From Actinopolyspora mortivallis DSM 44261 (GTDB taxonomy: Bacteria > Actinomycetota > Actinomycetes > Mycobacteriales > Pseudonocardiaceae), in NCBI RefSeq assembly GCF_000384035.1, contig NZ_KB913024.1, positions 2,103,584 to 2,167,583 on the forward strand: a DNA stretch of 64,000 nucleotides, given 5' to 3'. Every line of letters begins with the position of its first letter. Position 1 is the stretch's first letter. The notes beneath the pieces are model-generated. The model was given only the letters and a program-made list of their open reading frames with translations, was not told where the DNA came from and searched no databases. Of the stretch, positions 40,312 to 49,676 are shown piece after piece. Position numbers and translations under genes: made by a program.

Positions 40312-40656
40312 GGGTCGCCCGGAAGAGTGCGGAGAAAAACACCCACGGGCCCACGGCCTTCCCCAGCCGGGCGGTTACTCCACGACCTCCGGGAGGGGGC
40401 CAATGAGACACTCTAATGCGAATTATTTTCGAAAAACGTTTTCGCGCCGGTGGACGTCAGAACGATTCCGACGAGAGTCCGTCGCGAACAATTCCGAACG
40501 AAAACCGGAAAAGAAAACCCACGAAACCATCGGACACAAAATCCGCTCCACCCTCCACGAAAACGGAAAAGCGGCGGCCTGTCGAGCCGAACCGCGCCCC
40601 TTCCGGACGGAACACGACCGCACGTCCGGAGTCCCTCCACCCACGGGAGTCAACAC
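40312..40656. other. AT-richer intergenic region
   Basis: About 345 bases that are clearly poorer in GC than the neighbours, with many A-rich runs and an imperfect palindrome CGAAAA-ACG-TTTTCG at 40430-40444. Several frames stay open on both strands, but none has a ribosome site with a recognisable protein. It may hold regulatory sequence or be remnant DNA. Confidence 0.45.
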
Positions 40657-40836
40657 TCACCCGGAGCGCCGATCACCCTCGTCCGAATCACGGTACGGCC
40701 TTTCGTCGTCCTCCGTGTCCTCGGACTCGTTCTCGGTCAACTCCTCCTGCAAAGCTTCGATGTCCAGAGGCGGCGAGCTGTACTTGAGCTCACGAGCGAT
40801 CTTGGCCTGCTTGGCCTTGGCTCGACCGCGCCCCAT
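40657..40836 (-). CDS. DUF3073 family small protein
   Basis: A 59-residue protein with the DUF3073 signature MGRGRAKAKQAKIARELKYS, a basic N-terminal half and an acidic Glu/Asp-rich tail. The family is conserved across actinobacteria as a short protein of unknown function. The ATG at 40834-40836 has GGAG 7 bases before it. It is a single gene with its own promoter region upstream, where AT content is higher than usual. Confidence 0.88.
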   Translation of the reverse strand: MGRGRAKAKQAKIARELKYSSPPLDIEALQEELTENESEDTEDDERPYRDSDEGDRRSG

Positions 40837-41026
40837 AACGTAGCTCCTCTTCCGTACGGCGCTTTGCCTATCCCCACAATACAACCACGACATCAGAACG
40901 GGACTTTACGGTCCGTTCCACGATCTTGCGCGTTCCCCGACCTGGAACTCACGAGTCGATGAATATATTCGCCGCAGCCGGCCCCCAGGAGTCCCATCCG
41001 CCGGGTCACCCTCGCCGGTCGACACC

Positions 41027-41608
41027 TCACTCCCCGGAACGTCCTCCCCCGGTCGACCGTCGTGCCACGCTGCGGACCCGGGCCCTGGCCGGATCCTCCG
41101 GCTTGCTGCGTACGTGAGGCATCCGCCCCTGCCTGCCAGGCTCGTCCGACCGCTTCCTCACGAACAGCGTAACGGTAACCCCTTCGATGAAGGAATTACG
41201 ACGCATCATCCGGGCCGAGGGTTCGTTGCCGTGCTCGACATCGGTGATGATCCGCGCGGCTCCCGCGTCGAACAGCGCCTGACAACAGGCCTCGACCAGG
41301 TGGCTGGCCACTCCGCTGCCCCGGGCCCGGGGATCGAGGGCGATCCACTCCATGTATCCCCAGTCCTCACGCTCGTCGTAGGACATGGAGCCGAGCACGA
41401 ACCCGAGCACCTCTCCCTCGGCCTCGGCCACCCAGCACGCCTCCGGCTGCGTGTCGAAGTGCTCGGTGATGCTCGACAACGACCACGAGGTGTAGGGCAT
41501 GGTGGAGACGTCGAAGGCACGGAACCCCAGCTCCAGCACTCCCTCCAGGTGCGCCATACGCATCGGGACCACACTGATGGCCTCGGCGATCGCCCCGGTA
41601 CCACTCAT
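41027..41608 (-). CDS. GNAT family N-acetyltransferase
   Basis: A 193-residue GNAT enzyme: VVPMRMAHLEGVLELGFRAF, central strands ACWVAEAEGEVLGFVLG, then MEWIALDPRARGSGVASHLVEACC with the acetyl-CoA loop (RARGSGVA) and MMRRNSFIEGVTVTLFVRK. A Lys/Arg-rich tail of about 35 residues follows. GAGAGGGTGAGAAC precedes the ATG at 41608. It lies downstream of the ROK repressor on the same strand, 125 bases away, and is probably separate from the xylose function. Substrate unknown. Confidence 0.87.
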   Translation of the reverse strand: MSGTGAIAEAISVVPMRMAHLEGVLELGFRAFDVSTMPYTSWSLSSITEHFDTQPEACWVAEAEGEVLGFVLGSMSYDEREDWGYMEWIALDPRARGSGVASHLVEACCQALFDAGAARIITDVEHGNEPSARMMRRNSFIEGVTVTLFVRKRSDEPGRQGRMPHVRSKPEDPARARVRSVARRSTGGGRSGE

Positions 41609-41733
41609 GTTCTCACCCTCTCGAAGCAGCCCGAGCCGACGAACCCGTTCGTCCGCGCACCGTCCGCTCCATTGTCGTCGTCACAACCGACCGGGGCTTC
41701 GTGAACCGGTCGCCCGTCCTCGGACACAGCGTC

Positions 41734-42933
41734 TCATTCCATACCGGCGAGGAAACTGCTGACGGCTGCCTCAGCCGCCCCCAGCATCGGCCCCTGTTCG
41801 CCCAGCTCAGCCGGGCACAGCTCCACGGGAAGTTCGGGTAGCCCTCTGAGTTCCTCCAGGGCGCCGCGCAGCTCATCTCCGGCGTACAACAGGGTGGGGC
41901 GCAGCAGCCCGCCCAGGATCACCCGGCACGGGTCGAAGATGTTGATCAGGTTGGCCAGACCGACCGCGGCCGCGTGGGACATGCCGCGAAACGTCTCCAG
42001 GGCCTCCGACTCAGAACCATGCGCACGGGAGACGAGCTCGGCCAGCGCGGCGTTTCGGTCACCCGGTGTCACCATCCCGGCACGTCTCAGCAGGGCGTCA
42101 GTACCGATCTCGGTCTCCCAGCACCCCCGCCCGCCGCAGTGACAGGCATGTCCTGCTGGGTTGGTGACCATGTGTCCGATCTCCCCCGCGTAACCGGTGT
42201 TTCCCGTCAGCAGGCGATCGCGGGTTATCACTCCGCCACCCACGCCGACACCGGCCGAGACGTACACGAGGTCCGCGCATTCCCGACCGGCCCCTCTACG
42301 GTGTTCGGCCAACGCGGCCAAGCGCGCCTCGTTGCCCACGACCACCGGTCCGGCGAAACCGGTCCCCTCCCGCAGCCGCTCGGCCAGGGCCAGTTCACGC
42401 CATCCCAGGTTCGGTGCTCGGGTGACCACCCCGTCACCGGCCCTTACGAGGCCGGGAACCGCCACCCCCATCGCCAGGGGGGAGACCTCCGCGGCTTCCG
42501 TCTCCCGCCGGATCATCCGGCTCAGGACGGTGACCGCCTCCTCGGGACGCTCCGGCAGGGGTACGTACTGGGTGGCGGACTCCCGCAACAACGTGCCGCC
42601 CAGTCCCACACGTCCGATCCGGACGGTGTCCACATCGACCGCCAGTGCCAGCACGTAGGCGCTCTCGTCCCGGGGGGAGACGATCAGCGGTGGCCGTCCC
42701 CGTCCCGGCTGGGGCTGACTGGGGCCTGCCTCGGTAGCCAGTCCTCGCTCGGTGAGCTCCGCGACCAGATCCGCGATGGCGCTGCGGGTCAGTCCCGTGA
42801 TCTCACCGAGCCGCACCCGACTGGTCGCCCCGTGCAGGTGCAGGTGGCCCAGCAGCGTGCGGAGGTTGTGGCGACGCAGGCTCGCCGGGTCACGTCCCTG
42901 CGTGGTCGATGTGGTCACGTTGTCCTCACTCAC
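41734..42933 (-). CDS. ROK family transcriptional repressor (XylR-like)
   Basis: A 399-residue ROK protein with an N-terminal winged helix (about 15-80; RRHNLRTLLGHLHLHG, then TSRVRLGEITGLTRSAIADLV) and a sugar-kinase-like domain. The ROK zinc motif CxCGxxGCxE is intact (CHCGGRGCWE) as is the ROK signature (VYVSAGVGVGGGVI). It is divergent from a secreted beta-xylosidase gene and near xylA and xylB, so it is probably the xylose-responsive repressor of the locus. A pair of direct repeats in the 265-base divergent region is the likely operator. GTG at 42933 is used; a second GTG 15 bases inside is possible. Confidence 0.9.
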   Translation of the reverse strand: MSEDNVTTSTTQGRDPASLRRHNLRTLLGHLHLHGATSRVRLGEITGLTRSAIADLVAELTERGLATEAGPSQPQPGRGRPPLIVSPRDESAYVLALAVDVDTVRIGRVGLGGTLLRESATQYVPLPERPEEAVTVLSRMIRRETEAAEVSPLAMGVAVPGLVRAGDGVVTRAPNLGWRELALAERLREGTGFAGPVVVGNEARLAALAEHRRGAGRECADLVYVSAGVGVGGGVITRDRLLTGNTGYAGEIGHMVTNPAGHACHCGGRGCWETEIGTDALLRRAGMVTPGDRNAALAELVSRAHGSESEALETFRGMSHAAAVGLANLINIFDPCRVILGGLLRPTLLYAGDELRGALEELRGLPELPVELCPAELGEQGPMLGAAEAAVSSFLAGME

Positions 42934-42989
42934 TCACGGTTGTCTCCAGTCAACGTGGCACCGCTGAGCGGCACCAACGGTTGTGGGGC

Positions 42990-43021
42990 TTGACACATCA
43001 CCTATTTTGTTTTCACCTATT
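42990..43021. promoter_or_regulatory. Direct-repeat operator and -35 box in ROK/beta-xylosidase divergent region
   Basis: TCACCTATT occurs twice, at 42998-43006 and 43013-43021, 15 bases apart, immediately after TTGACA (42990-42995). The repeats are on one face of the helix within about one and a half turns, suiting a dimeric repressor such as the divergent ROK protein. The surrounding bases are AT-rich. No ideal -10 box at 17 bases from TTGACA is seen. Confidence 0.55.
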
Positions 43022-43198
43022 ACAAATCATATTCATGGTCGGAGGTGACAGCACGATGGACGCCCCTGGTCGCCATCCGAGTGCTGCCGGTGGACTCCGG
43101 CCGACCTTCCTCTCCGCACCACCACCGTTCGGGCACCGCCTCCTCCCCGGAAACCACCGCCTGGCGGCAAGCCCCGGACACGAGTCACGGAGGTCCAC

Positions 43199-45919
43199 GT
43201 GAGACGACGACCGACACGTCTGCTGACGCTGCTCGGCCTGTGCATGGCGTGCACCGTCAGCACCGCCCCCGCCGTGGCGGGGAAGACAACGGCCCCGAAC
43301 GAACCTGTCTATCTGGATCCGAACCGCCCCGCCCGTGAACGAGCCGTCGACCTGGTCTCCCGCATGACCCCGGCCGAGAAGGCCGCGCAGATGGTCAGCA
43401 GCCGCGCACCGGCGATCCCCCGGCTGGGGGTGCGTGCCTACGGCTGGTGGAACGAGGCCGCCCACGGCGTCGCCCGGGAACAGACCGAGAACGGTTCCAA
43501 CCCCGAGATACTGACCAACACGACCTCCTACCCGGTCAGCCTGTCCATGGGGTCCACCTGGAACCCGGATCTGATGTACCGGGTGGCCGAGCGGGTCTCG
43601 GACGAGGCCAGGGAGGTCGTCGAGGACAACACGCTCAACCTCAACTTCTACTCCCCGACCGTCAACCTCGGTCGTGACCCGCGCTGGGGCCGCAACGACG
43701 AGACCTTCAGCGAGGATCCCGGGCTCACCGCGGCGATGGCCGAGCAGTACGTCAACGGCATGGAGGGCAAGGACCGGAACGGCAACCCGCTGCCCACCGG
43801 GGAGGGTTACCTCAAGACCAGCACCACGCTCAAGCACTTCGCGGCCAACAACAGTGAGTTCAACCGGCGAACCGGATCCTCCGACACGGACGAGCGCACG
43901 TTGCGCGAGTACTACACGGCCCCCTTCCGCGAGGTGATCCGGGACAGTTCCCCGGCCTCGGTCATGAGCGCCTACAACCGGGTCAACGGGGTTCCCGCCT
44001 CGGCCGACGTGACGTTGCTGGACACCCTCGCGCGCGGAACCTTCGGCTTCGACGGTTTCTTCACCTCGGACTGCGACTCGGTCTACGAGATCCAGCACGG
44101 GCACAACTGGAGGCCCGAGGGGCGGGAGGAACCACTGGACCACGTCGAACGCAACGCCTACGCCAACGCCGCCGGGGTGGACCTGAACTGCAACCAGGGT
44201 TACCACGACGAGCACAACTACTCGAACACCCTTCCCGCCGCCGCCGAGCAGGGCATCCGAACCGACAACGGGACCTACACCGAGAACTTCATGGACGCCT
44301 CCCTGGTCCGCCTGTTCACCGTACGCATCGCGCTCGGTGAGTTCGACGACCCGAACGAGGTTCCCTGGGTGCGGCGGGCCCGCGACCGTGTCCCCGAGGA
44401 CAGCTGGGAGAACTCCGAGGCCAACAAGGCGGTCACGCAGACACCGCAACGACTGGCTCTGGCGCGTGAGGCGGCTTCCGAGTCGATCGTGCTGCTGCGC
44501 AACACGAAGGGCTCCGGAGACGAGCGGGTCCTGCCGCTGAACGTGCCCCGGTCCGGCCCCTACAGCGTGGCCGTGATCGGCGACCACGCCGACCCGGACG
44601 AGATGTACCTGGGCGGCTACTCCAGCAACCAGACCGCCTCCGGCCGGGCCAACAGCGTCACCGGCTACCAGGGGATCCGGGAGGCCATCGAGTCCGTGAA
44701 TCCGGAGGCCACGGTGGACCACCTTCCCGGAACCGTCACCGGTGCGGGCGAGGAGCTCAACGAGGACAGCGTCCGAAGGGCCGCGAACTACGACGCCGTG
44801 GTCGTCTACGGCGCCACCGACGAGTCCACCGCCAGTGAGGAGGAGGACCGGGACTCGCTGAAACTGCCCGCCCCGCAGACCGCCCTGATCGAACGGGTGG
44901 CCGAGGCCAATCCCGAGACGGTGGTCTACCTGGAGACCATCGGCCAGGTCGACGTCAGCGACTTCCGCGCGGACGTCGCCGCGATCCTGTGGAGCTCCTA
45001 CAACGGACAGCGCAAGGGGGAGGCCCTGGCCGACGTGCTGCTGGGCGAGCGGAATCCGAGCGGACACCTTCCGTTCACCTGGTACCGGGACGAATCCCAA
45101 CTCCCCCCGATGGACGACTACGACATCAGGCCGGACGAGTCCCACCCGGGCCGGACCTACATGTACTTCGCGGGCGAGCCCACCTATCCCTTCGGCCACG
45201 GGCTGAGCTACACCCGTTTCGAGTACGGCACGCCGCACGTGGACCGCACCCACGTGAGCCCGGACGACACCGTGCGCGTCACCACCCGGATCACCAACAC
45301 GGGGGAGAACACGGGTTCGGACGTGGTGCAGCTCTACGCCCGGTCGGATGAGGCGGCGGATCCCCAGCGGCCGGACCGGAGGCTGGTGGACTTCGCCAAG
45401 GTCTCGCTGCGACCGCGGGAGTCCGAGCTGGTGGAGTTCGAGGTCCCGGTGCGCGAACTGGCGCTGTTCGACCCTCGGAAGGAACGCAGCACCGTCGACG
45501 GAGGCGGTTACCGGCTGCACCTGGCGAGTTCCAGCTCCGAGGTCGTCCACCGCACGAAGATCACCGTGCGCGGGGCGTCGAAGCCGCGGCCGGTCTCGGT
45601 GAGCACCACTCCGCGCGCCGCCGGGGACGGCGAGCGCGACATCCCCCTGCGCAGGATCTTCCCTCACGACACCGTGGTGGAACCCCGTCCGACCGTGGCC
45701 ATGAACGACGCGAGGCTGTACGGACACCGCGCCGACTCACCGGATCTCCCCCTGCCCCCCGGTATGCGGATCGACTACCGGAGCAACCGACCGGAGGTGG
45801 TCGCGGTCGACCGGCACGGAGTGATCCGCACTCAGAACACCGGCGTCGCCACGATCACGGCGACGGTCCACTACCGCGGCACCTCCGCATCGACGAGCTT
45901 CGTCGTGAAGGTCCGGTGA
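43199..45919 (+). CDS. Secreted GH3 beta-xylosidase/beta-glucosidase
   Basis: A 906-residue exported GH3 hydrolase. A signal peptide (RRRPTRLLTLLGLCMACTVS, cleavage near AVAG) precedes the barrel, which has VNLGRDPRWGR, TLKHFAANN and the nucleophile Asp in FFTSDCDSVYE. The alpha/beta sandwich (ALAREAASESIVLLRN, YSVAVIGDHAD) and a fibronectin-like domain (PTYPFGHGLSYTRF) follow, then an Ig-like C-terminus (about 830-906, VVAVDRHGVIRTQNTGVATI). The opening and the xylose genes downstream favour beta-xylosidase. GTG at 43199 follows GGAGGTCCAC. It is divergent from the ROK repressor. A hairpin separates it from xylA. Confidence 0.9.
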   Translation: MRRRPTRLLTLLGLCMACTVSTAPAVAGKTTAPNEPVYLDPNRPARERAVDLVSRMTPAEKAAQMVSSRAPAIPRLGVRAYGWWNEAAHGVAREQTENGSNPEILTNTTSYPVSLSMGSTWNPDLMYRVAERVSDEAREVVEDNTLNLNFYSPTVNLGRDPRWGRNDETFSEDPGLTAAMAEQYVNGMEGKDRNGNPLPTGEGYLKTSTTLKHFAANNSEFNRRTGSSDTDERTLREYYTAPFREVIRDSSPASVMSAYNRVNGVPASADVTLLDTLARGTFGFDGFFTSDCDSVYEIQHGHNWRPEGREEPLDHVERNAYANAAGVDLNCNQGYHDEHNYSNTLPAAAEQGIRTDNGTYTENFMDASLVRLFTVRIALGEFDDPNEVPWVRRARDRVPEDSWENSEANKAVTQTPQRLALAREAASESIVLLRNTKGSGDERVLPLNVPRSGPYSVAVIGDHADPDEMYLGGYSSNQTASGRANSVTGYQGIREAIESVNPEATVDHLPGTVTGAGEELNEDSVRRAANYDAVVVYGATDESTASEEEDRDSLKLPAPQTALIERVAEANPETVVYLETIGQVDVSDFRADVAAILWSSYNGQRKGEALADVLLGERNPSGHLPFTWYRDESQLPPMDDYDIRPDESHPGRTYMYFAGEPTYPFGHGLSYTRFEYGTPHVDRTHVSPDDTVRVTTRITNTGENTGSDVVQLYARSDEAADPQRPDRRLVDFAKVSLRPRESELVEFEVPVRELALFDPRKERSTVDGGGYRLHLASSSSEVVHRTKITVRGASKPRPVSVSTTPRAAGDGERDIPLRRIFPHDTVVEPRPTVAMNDARLYGHRADSPDLPLPPGMRIDYRSNRPEVVAVDRHGVIRTQNTGVATITATVHYRGTSASTSFVVKVR

Positions 45920-45974
45920 TCCGCCGCCCGGCTGTGGGCTCCACGTGGCCCCATCCGGGGAGACACGGCGTTTC

Positions 45975-46000
45975 CCGCCCGGCGTCGGTCGACCGGGCGG
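45975..46000 (+). terminator. Hairpin between beta-xylosidase and xylA
   Basis: CCGCCCGG and CCGGGCGG pair over 8 bases around a 10-base loop, 55 bases after the beta-xylosidase stop. It may partly terminate or mark differential expression of the two genes. Confidence 0.45.
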
Positions 46001-46084
46001 TTCCGCCACGTCGTGAACCGCGCGAGCGGGTCGCGGCGAACCGACATCCGACAGGCACACGAAACCACATAGAGGAGCATGAGC

Positions 46085-47248
46085 GTGACGGACTACTCAC
46101 CCACCCCCGCGGACAGGTTCTCCTTCGGGCTCTGGACGGTCGGGTTCCGGGGAGGTGACCCGTTCGGGGATCCCACCCGTCCCACGTTGGACCCGGTACG
46201 TACCGTGCACAAGCTGGCCGAGCTGGGAGCCTGGGGAGTCACGTTCCACGACGACGACCTGATCCCGTTCGGGGCCCCGGAGGGACAGCGGCAGGAGGCG
46301 GTGACCCGGTTCCGGCAGGCGGTCGAGACGGCCGGCCTCACGGTGCCGATGGTGACCACCAACCTGTTCGGACACCCTGTTTTCAAGGACGGCGCGCTGA
46401 CCGCCAACGACCGTGACATCAGGCGCTTCGCCCTGCGCAAGGTACTGCGCAACGTCGAACTCGCCGCCGAACTCGGCGCCAGCACCTTCGTGGCCTGGGG
46501 CGGCCGGGAGGGCTCCGAGTCCGAGGCCGCGATCGACACCTACAACGCCCTGGAGCGCTACCGGGAGGGCATCGACCTGATCTGCGAGTTCATCCGTGAC
46601 CGGGGCTACGAGCTGCGGCTGGCCCTGGAGCCGAAACCCAACGAGCCGCGCGGGGACATGCTGCTTCCCACGGTGGGGCACGTGCTGGCGTTCGTCGAAC
46701 GGCTCGAACACCCGGAGATGGTCGGGGTCAACCCCGAGGTGGGCCACGAGCAGATGGCCGGACTCAACTACGTGCACGGGATCGCCCAGGCACTGTGGGC
46801 GGGCAAACTGTTCCACCTCGACCTCAACGGACAGCGCGGGGCCAAGTTCGACCAGGACCTGCGTTTCGGAGCGGGGGATCTCAAAAACGCCTTCTTCACC
46901 GTGGACCTGCTGGAGAGATCGGGCTACGAGGGGCCGCGACACTTCGACTTCAAACCCTCCCGCACCGAGGACGAGACGGGGGTGTGGACCGCCGCGCAGG
47001 GGTGCATGCGCAACTACCTGATCCTGCGGGACCGGGTGGCCGCCTTCCGAGCCGACCCCCGGGTGCGGGCCGCCCTGGAGGCGGCCCGTGTCACCGAGCT
47101 GGCCGAGCCCACGCTGGGCCCCGGGGAGAAGCCGGAGGAGCTGCTCGTCGAGCGGACCGGTTTCGACCCGGAGGAGGCCGGCGGACGAGCCATGCACTAC
47201 GAACGCCTCGACCAGCTGGCTCTGGAGCACCTCATGGGAGTTCACTGA
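46085..47248 (+). CDS. xylA: Xylose isomerase
   Basis: A 387-residue xylose isomerase of the actinobacterial (group I) type, converting D-xylose to D-xylulose. The active-site residues are visible: His in [12 protein letters not shown], Lys in [13 protein letters not shown], Glu in [14 protein letters not shown], His in [18 protein letters not shown], and Asp in RHFDFKPSR, for the two-metal site. GTG at 46085 is preferred because GGAG lies 7 bases before it; the ATG at 46079 is too close. It sits between the secreted xylosidase and xylulokinase genes and is probably repressed by the ROK protein. Confidence 0.97.
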   Translation: MTDYSPTPADRFSFGLWTVGFRGGDPFGDPTRPTLDPVRTVHKLAELGAWGVTFHDDDLIPFGAPEGQRQEAVTRFRQAVETAGLTVPMVTTNLFGHPVFKDGALTANDRDIRRFALRKVLRNVELAAELGASTFVAWGGREGSESEAAIDTYNALERYREGIDLICEFIRDRGYELRLALEPKPNEPRGDMLLPTVGHVLAFVERLEHPEMVGVNPEVGHEQMAGLNYVHGIAQALWAGKLFHLDLNGQRGAKFDQDLRFGAGDLKNAFFTVDLLERSGYEGPRHFDFKPSRTEDETGVWTAAQGCMRNYLILRDRVAAFRADPRVRAALEAARVTELAEPTLGPGEKPEELLVERTGFDPEEAGGRAMHYERLDQLALEHLMGVH

Positions 47249-47274
47249 GGGCGGCATCCAAAGTGAACGACCGT

Positions 47275-47309
47275 GCCGGGCGCGGACCGGTCTCCGGTTC
47301 GCGCCCGGC
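47275..47309 (+). terminator. Long hairpin between xylA and xylB
   Basis: Sixteen-base arms (47275-47290 and 47294-47309) pair with one wobble around a 3-base loop. A TAGTCT -10-like box follows at 47311-47316, so xylB may have its own promoter as well as readthrough. Confidence 0.6.
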
Positions 47310-47350
47310 GTAGTCTCCCACCACCTGGTGTACGACGAGGAGGACACGAC

Positions 47351-48763
47351 GTGTTCGTACTGGGTATCGATTCGTCCACCCAATCCACCAAGGCCGTGGT
47401 GGTCGAGGCCGAACGGGGAACGGTGGTCTCCGAGGGCAGGTCTCCGCACCCGTCGGGAACCGAGATCGACCCGGCCGTGTGGTGGCGCGCCTGCCTGGAG
47501 GCCACGCGGCAGGCCCTCGCCCGTTCCCCCGGTGGGGTGGAGGCTGTTTCCGTGGCCGGTCAGCAGCACGGGATGGTCGCGTTGGATCCCGACGGAACTC
47601 CTCTGCGTGAGGCGCTGTTGTGGAACGACACGAGGTCGGCCCCCCAGGCGCGGGAACTGGTCGAACGACACGGTGCGCGGAACCTGGCCGAGCGCACCGG
47701 CGTCGTACCGGTCGCGAGTTTCACCCTGACCAAACTGGCCTGGTTGGCCGAGAACGAACCGTGGCTGGTCGAACGTCTCGACCGGGTACTGCTGCCGCAC
47801 GACTGGCTGTCGTGGCGACTGGCCGGCCGGCCGGAGTGGGCCTGCACCGACCGGGGAGACGCCTCCGGAACCGGGTACTTCTCCCCCACCTCCGGGGAGT
47901 GGCTGCCCGAGCTGTGCCGTGAGGTGCTGAAGGGCCACACCCCGTGCCTTCCCGAAGTGCTCGGCCCCGCCGAACGGGCCGGGACGGCGGTTGAGCCCGC
48001 GGAGTTGTCCGGGGCCGTACTCGGCCCGGGGACGGGGGACAACATGGCCGCGGCCCTGGGGCTCGGGATCGGGCCGGGGGACGTGGTGGTCTCGTTGGGG
48101 ACCTCGGGAACCGCTTTCGCGGTGTCCGAGCACCCGGTCACCGAGGAGACCGGGACGGTGGCGGGTTTCTGCGACGCCACGGGACGCTATCTCCCCCTCG
48201 TCTGCACCCTGAACGCCGCGCGGGTGCTGGACTCCACCGCGCGGTTGTTGGGAACGGACCTGGGAGGGCTCAGCGAGTTGGCCCTGGCAGCCTCGCCCGG
48301 TGCCGGGGGGCTGACCCTGGTGCCCTATCTGGACGGGGAACGCACCCCGGACCTGCCGCTGGCCGCCGGGTCCCTGACCGGGATGCGTACCACGAATCTC
48401 ACTCCGGAGAACCTCGCCCGAGCCGCCGTGGAGGGAATGCTGTGCGGACTCGCGGACGGGGTGGAGGCACTGCGCGCCAGCGGGGTGCGGGTGGAGCGCG
48501 TGTTGTTGATCGGAGGGGCCGCCGAGTCCCCGGCGGTGCGTGCGATCGCCCCGGACCTGTTCGGGGCGCGGGTGCTCGTCCCCGCACCCGGCGAGTACGT
48601 GGCTCTCGGCGCGGCGAGACAGGCCGCCTGGGTGGCCTCGGCGACGTCCCGTCCTCCCGACTGGTCGCTGGACTGCGTCGAGCACCCCGTCACGAACGCG
48701 GAGGCGGGGGCCGAGGTCAGAAACGCATACCGACGGGCGCGTACCGAGGTGTACGGAGTGTGA
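47351..48763 (+). CDS. xylB: Xylulokinase
   Basis: A 470-residue FGGY-family kinase phosphorylating D-xylulose to xylulose 5-phosphate. It opens with VLGIDSSTQSTKAVVVE, then VAGQQHGMVALD, LLWNDTRSAPQA, LPHDWLSWRLAG, the phosphate loop VVSLGTSGTAFAVSEHP and the adenosine region LLIGGAAESPAVRAIAPDLFG. GTG at 47351 has GAGGAGG 7 bases upstream; the longer frame from 47273 reads through a hairpin and is rejected. It follows xylA by about 100 bases. With the isomerase it feeds xylose into the pentose phosphate pathway. Confidence 0.95.
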   Translation: MFVLGIDSSTQSTKAVVVEAERGTVVSEGRSPHPSGTEIDPAVWWRACLEATRQALARSPGGVEAVSVAGQQHGMVALDPDGTPLREALLWNDTRSAPQARELVERHGARNLAERTGVVPVASFTLTKLAWLAENEPWLVERLDRVLLPHDWLSWRLAGRPEWACTDRGDASGTGYFSPTSGEWLPELCREVLKGHTPCLPEVLGPAERAGTAVEPAELSGAVLGPGTGDNMAAALGLGIGPGDVVVSLGTSGTAFAVSEHPVTEETGTVAGFCDATGRYLPLVCTLNAARVLDSTARLLGTDLGGLSELALAASPGAGGLTLVPYLDGERTPDLPLAAGSLTGMRTTNLTPENLARAAVEGMLCGLADGVEALRASGVRVERVLLIGGAAESPAVRAIAPDLFGARVLVPAPGEYVALGAARQAAWVASATSRPPDWSLDCVEHPVTNAEAGAEVRNAYRRARTEVYGV

Positions 48764-48900
48764 GAGGGCTGGTGTCCGGGGGAACGGACTGGACGCCGGA
48801 GAACTCCCGACGCCGCGTCCTCCGGGGCCACGGCCCTCTCTCCCTCACCCGACAGGGGTAGGTTGACCCGCGAGGTGAGCACGAGGCCACGGAGGTTCGC

Positions 48901-49425
48901 ATGTACACGGTGGAAATCGACGGAAACCGCCCCCGGATGGATTCGGACGCCTGGGTCGCACCGGGGGTGACCCTGGTGGGGGCGGTGACGCTGTCCTCCG
49001 GGGTCAGTGTCTGGTACGGATCGGTCGTTCGTGCCGACGGGGACAGCGTTTCGGTCGGTGACGACAGCAATGTCCAGGACGGGTGCGTGCTGCACGCCGA
49101 CCCCGGTGTTCCGGTCCGTCTCGGACGACACGTGTCCGTGGGACACCGGGCCGTGCTGCACGGTTGCACGATCGAGGACGAGGTCCTGGTCGGGATGAGC
49201 GCCACGGTGCTCAACGGGGCCCGCGTCGGTGAGGGAAGTCTCGTCGCCGCGGGGACCGTGATCCTGGAGGGTACCGAGATCCCGCCGAACTCCCTGGTGG
49301 CGGGAGTGCCGGGCAAGGTCCGCCGGGAGCTGTCGGCCGAGGAGCGGGAACTCGTCAAAGCCAACGCGCAGCACTACCTGCGGCTGAAGGAACAGCACGA
49401 GGAGGCGACCGGAAGCGGACGGTGA
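48901..49425 (+). CDS. Gamma-carbonic anhydrase-like hexapeptide-repeat protein
   Basis: A 174-residue left-handed beta-helix protein. Hexapeptide repeats run from about residue 18 to 130, with the three zinc-ligand histidines of gamma-carbonic anhydrases in VLHADPG and VSVGHRAVLHGC. A C-terminal helix (SAEERELVKANAQHYLRL) follows. Such proteins (YrdA/PaaY group) hydrate CO2 or act as hydrolases or acetyltransferases. GGAGGTTCGC precedes the ATG at 48901, and TAGGTT upstream may be the -10 box. It stands alone between xylB and a structured intergenic region. Confidence 0.9.
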   Translation: MYTVEIDGNRPRMDSDAWVAPGVTLVGAVTLSSGVSVWYGSVVRADGDSVSVGDDSNVQDGCVLHADPGVPVRLGRHVSVGHRAVLHGCTIEDEVLVGMSATVLNGARVGEGSLVAAGTVILEGTEIPPNSLVAGVPGKVRRELSAEERELVKANAQHYLRLKEQHEEATGSGR

Positions 49426-49526
49426 CCCTCCCACGGGGTCCACCGCGCGAGTGAGCCCCCCGTGCCCGTGGGAGCTCGCCGTCCCGACCGGTACCCACGT
49501 CGCTCGACGTTCCCGCCCGAGGTGAT

Positions 49527-49653
49527 CCCGAGGGGACGCGTCTCCTCGGGATTCCCGAGGGGCCGCATCCGTCCACACCGGAACGGGTGATGTGATCTTG
49601 TTCGGTGGGACCGACTCGTCCCACTGCCCGGCTCCCGAGGGAGCCGGGTTTTT
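49527..49653 (+). ncRNA. Candidate structured small RNA ending in an intrinsic terminator
   Basis: A 252-base gap (49426-49676) packed with hairpins. They are a 24-base near-perfect palindrome (49527-49550, 11 of 12 pairs), CCTCGGG with CCCGAGG directly after it, GTGGGAC-CGACTC-GTCCCAC at about 49606-49625, and a textbook terminator CCCGGCTCC-CGAG-GGAGCCGGG followed by five T (49627-49653). The terminator ends 23 bases before the next start codon. It could be the tail of the carbonic anhydrase message, a leader of the YdjM-like gene, or a separate sRNA. No known Rfam family was recognised. Confidence 0.45.
49627..49653 (+). terminator. Intrinsic terminator with T-tract
   Basis: A perfect 9-bp stem, 4-base loop and five T residues, one of only two terminators in the window with a full T-tract. 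Confidence 0.9.
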
Positions 49654-49676
49654 CGTTGTCCCGCCGACGAGAACGG

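Noticed and set aside
40403-40843. Overlapping short frames in the AT-richer gap and over DUF3073
   Set aside because: GGGAGGGGGCC before an ATG looks tempting, but the products are basic, motif-free and run antisense through DUF3073.
43013-45727. A 904-codon open frame on the reverse strand across the beta-xylosidase gene
   Set aside because: Antisense shadow of a clear GH3 gene; low-complexity Val/Gly/His-rich product without motifs.
46097-48685. An 862-codon open frame on the reverse strand across xylA and xylB
   Set aside because: It is antisense to two certain genes, has no recognisable domains and reflects high-GC third-position bias.
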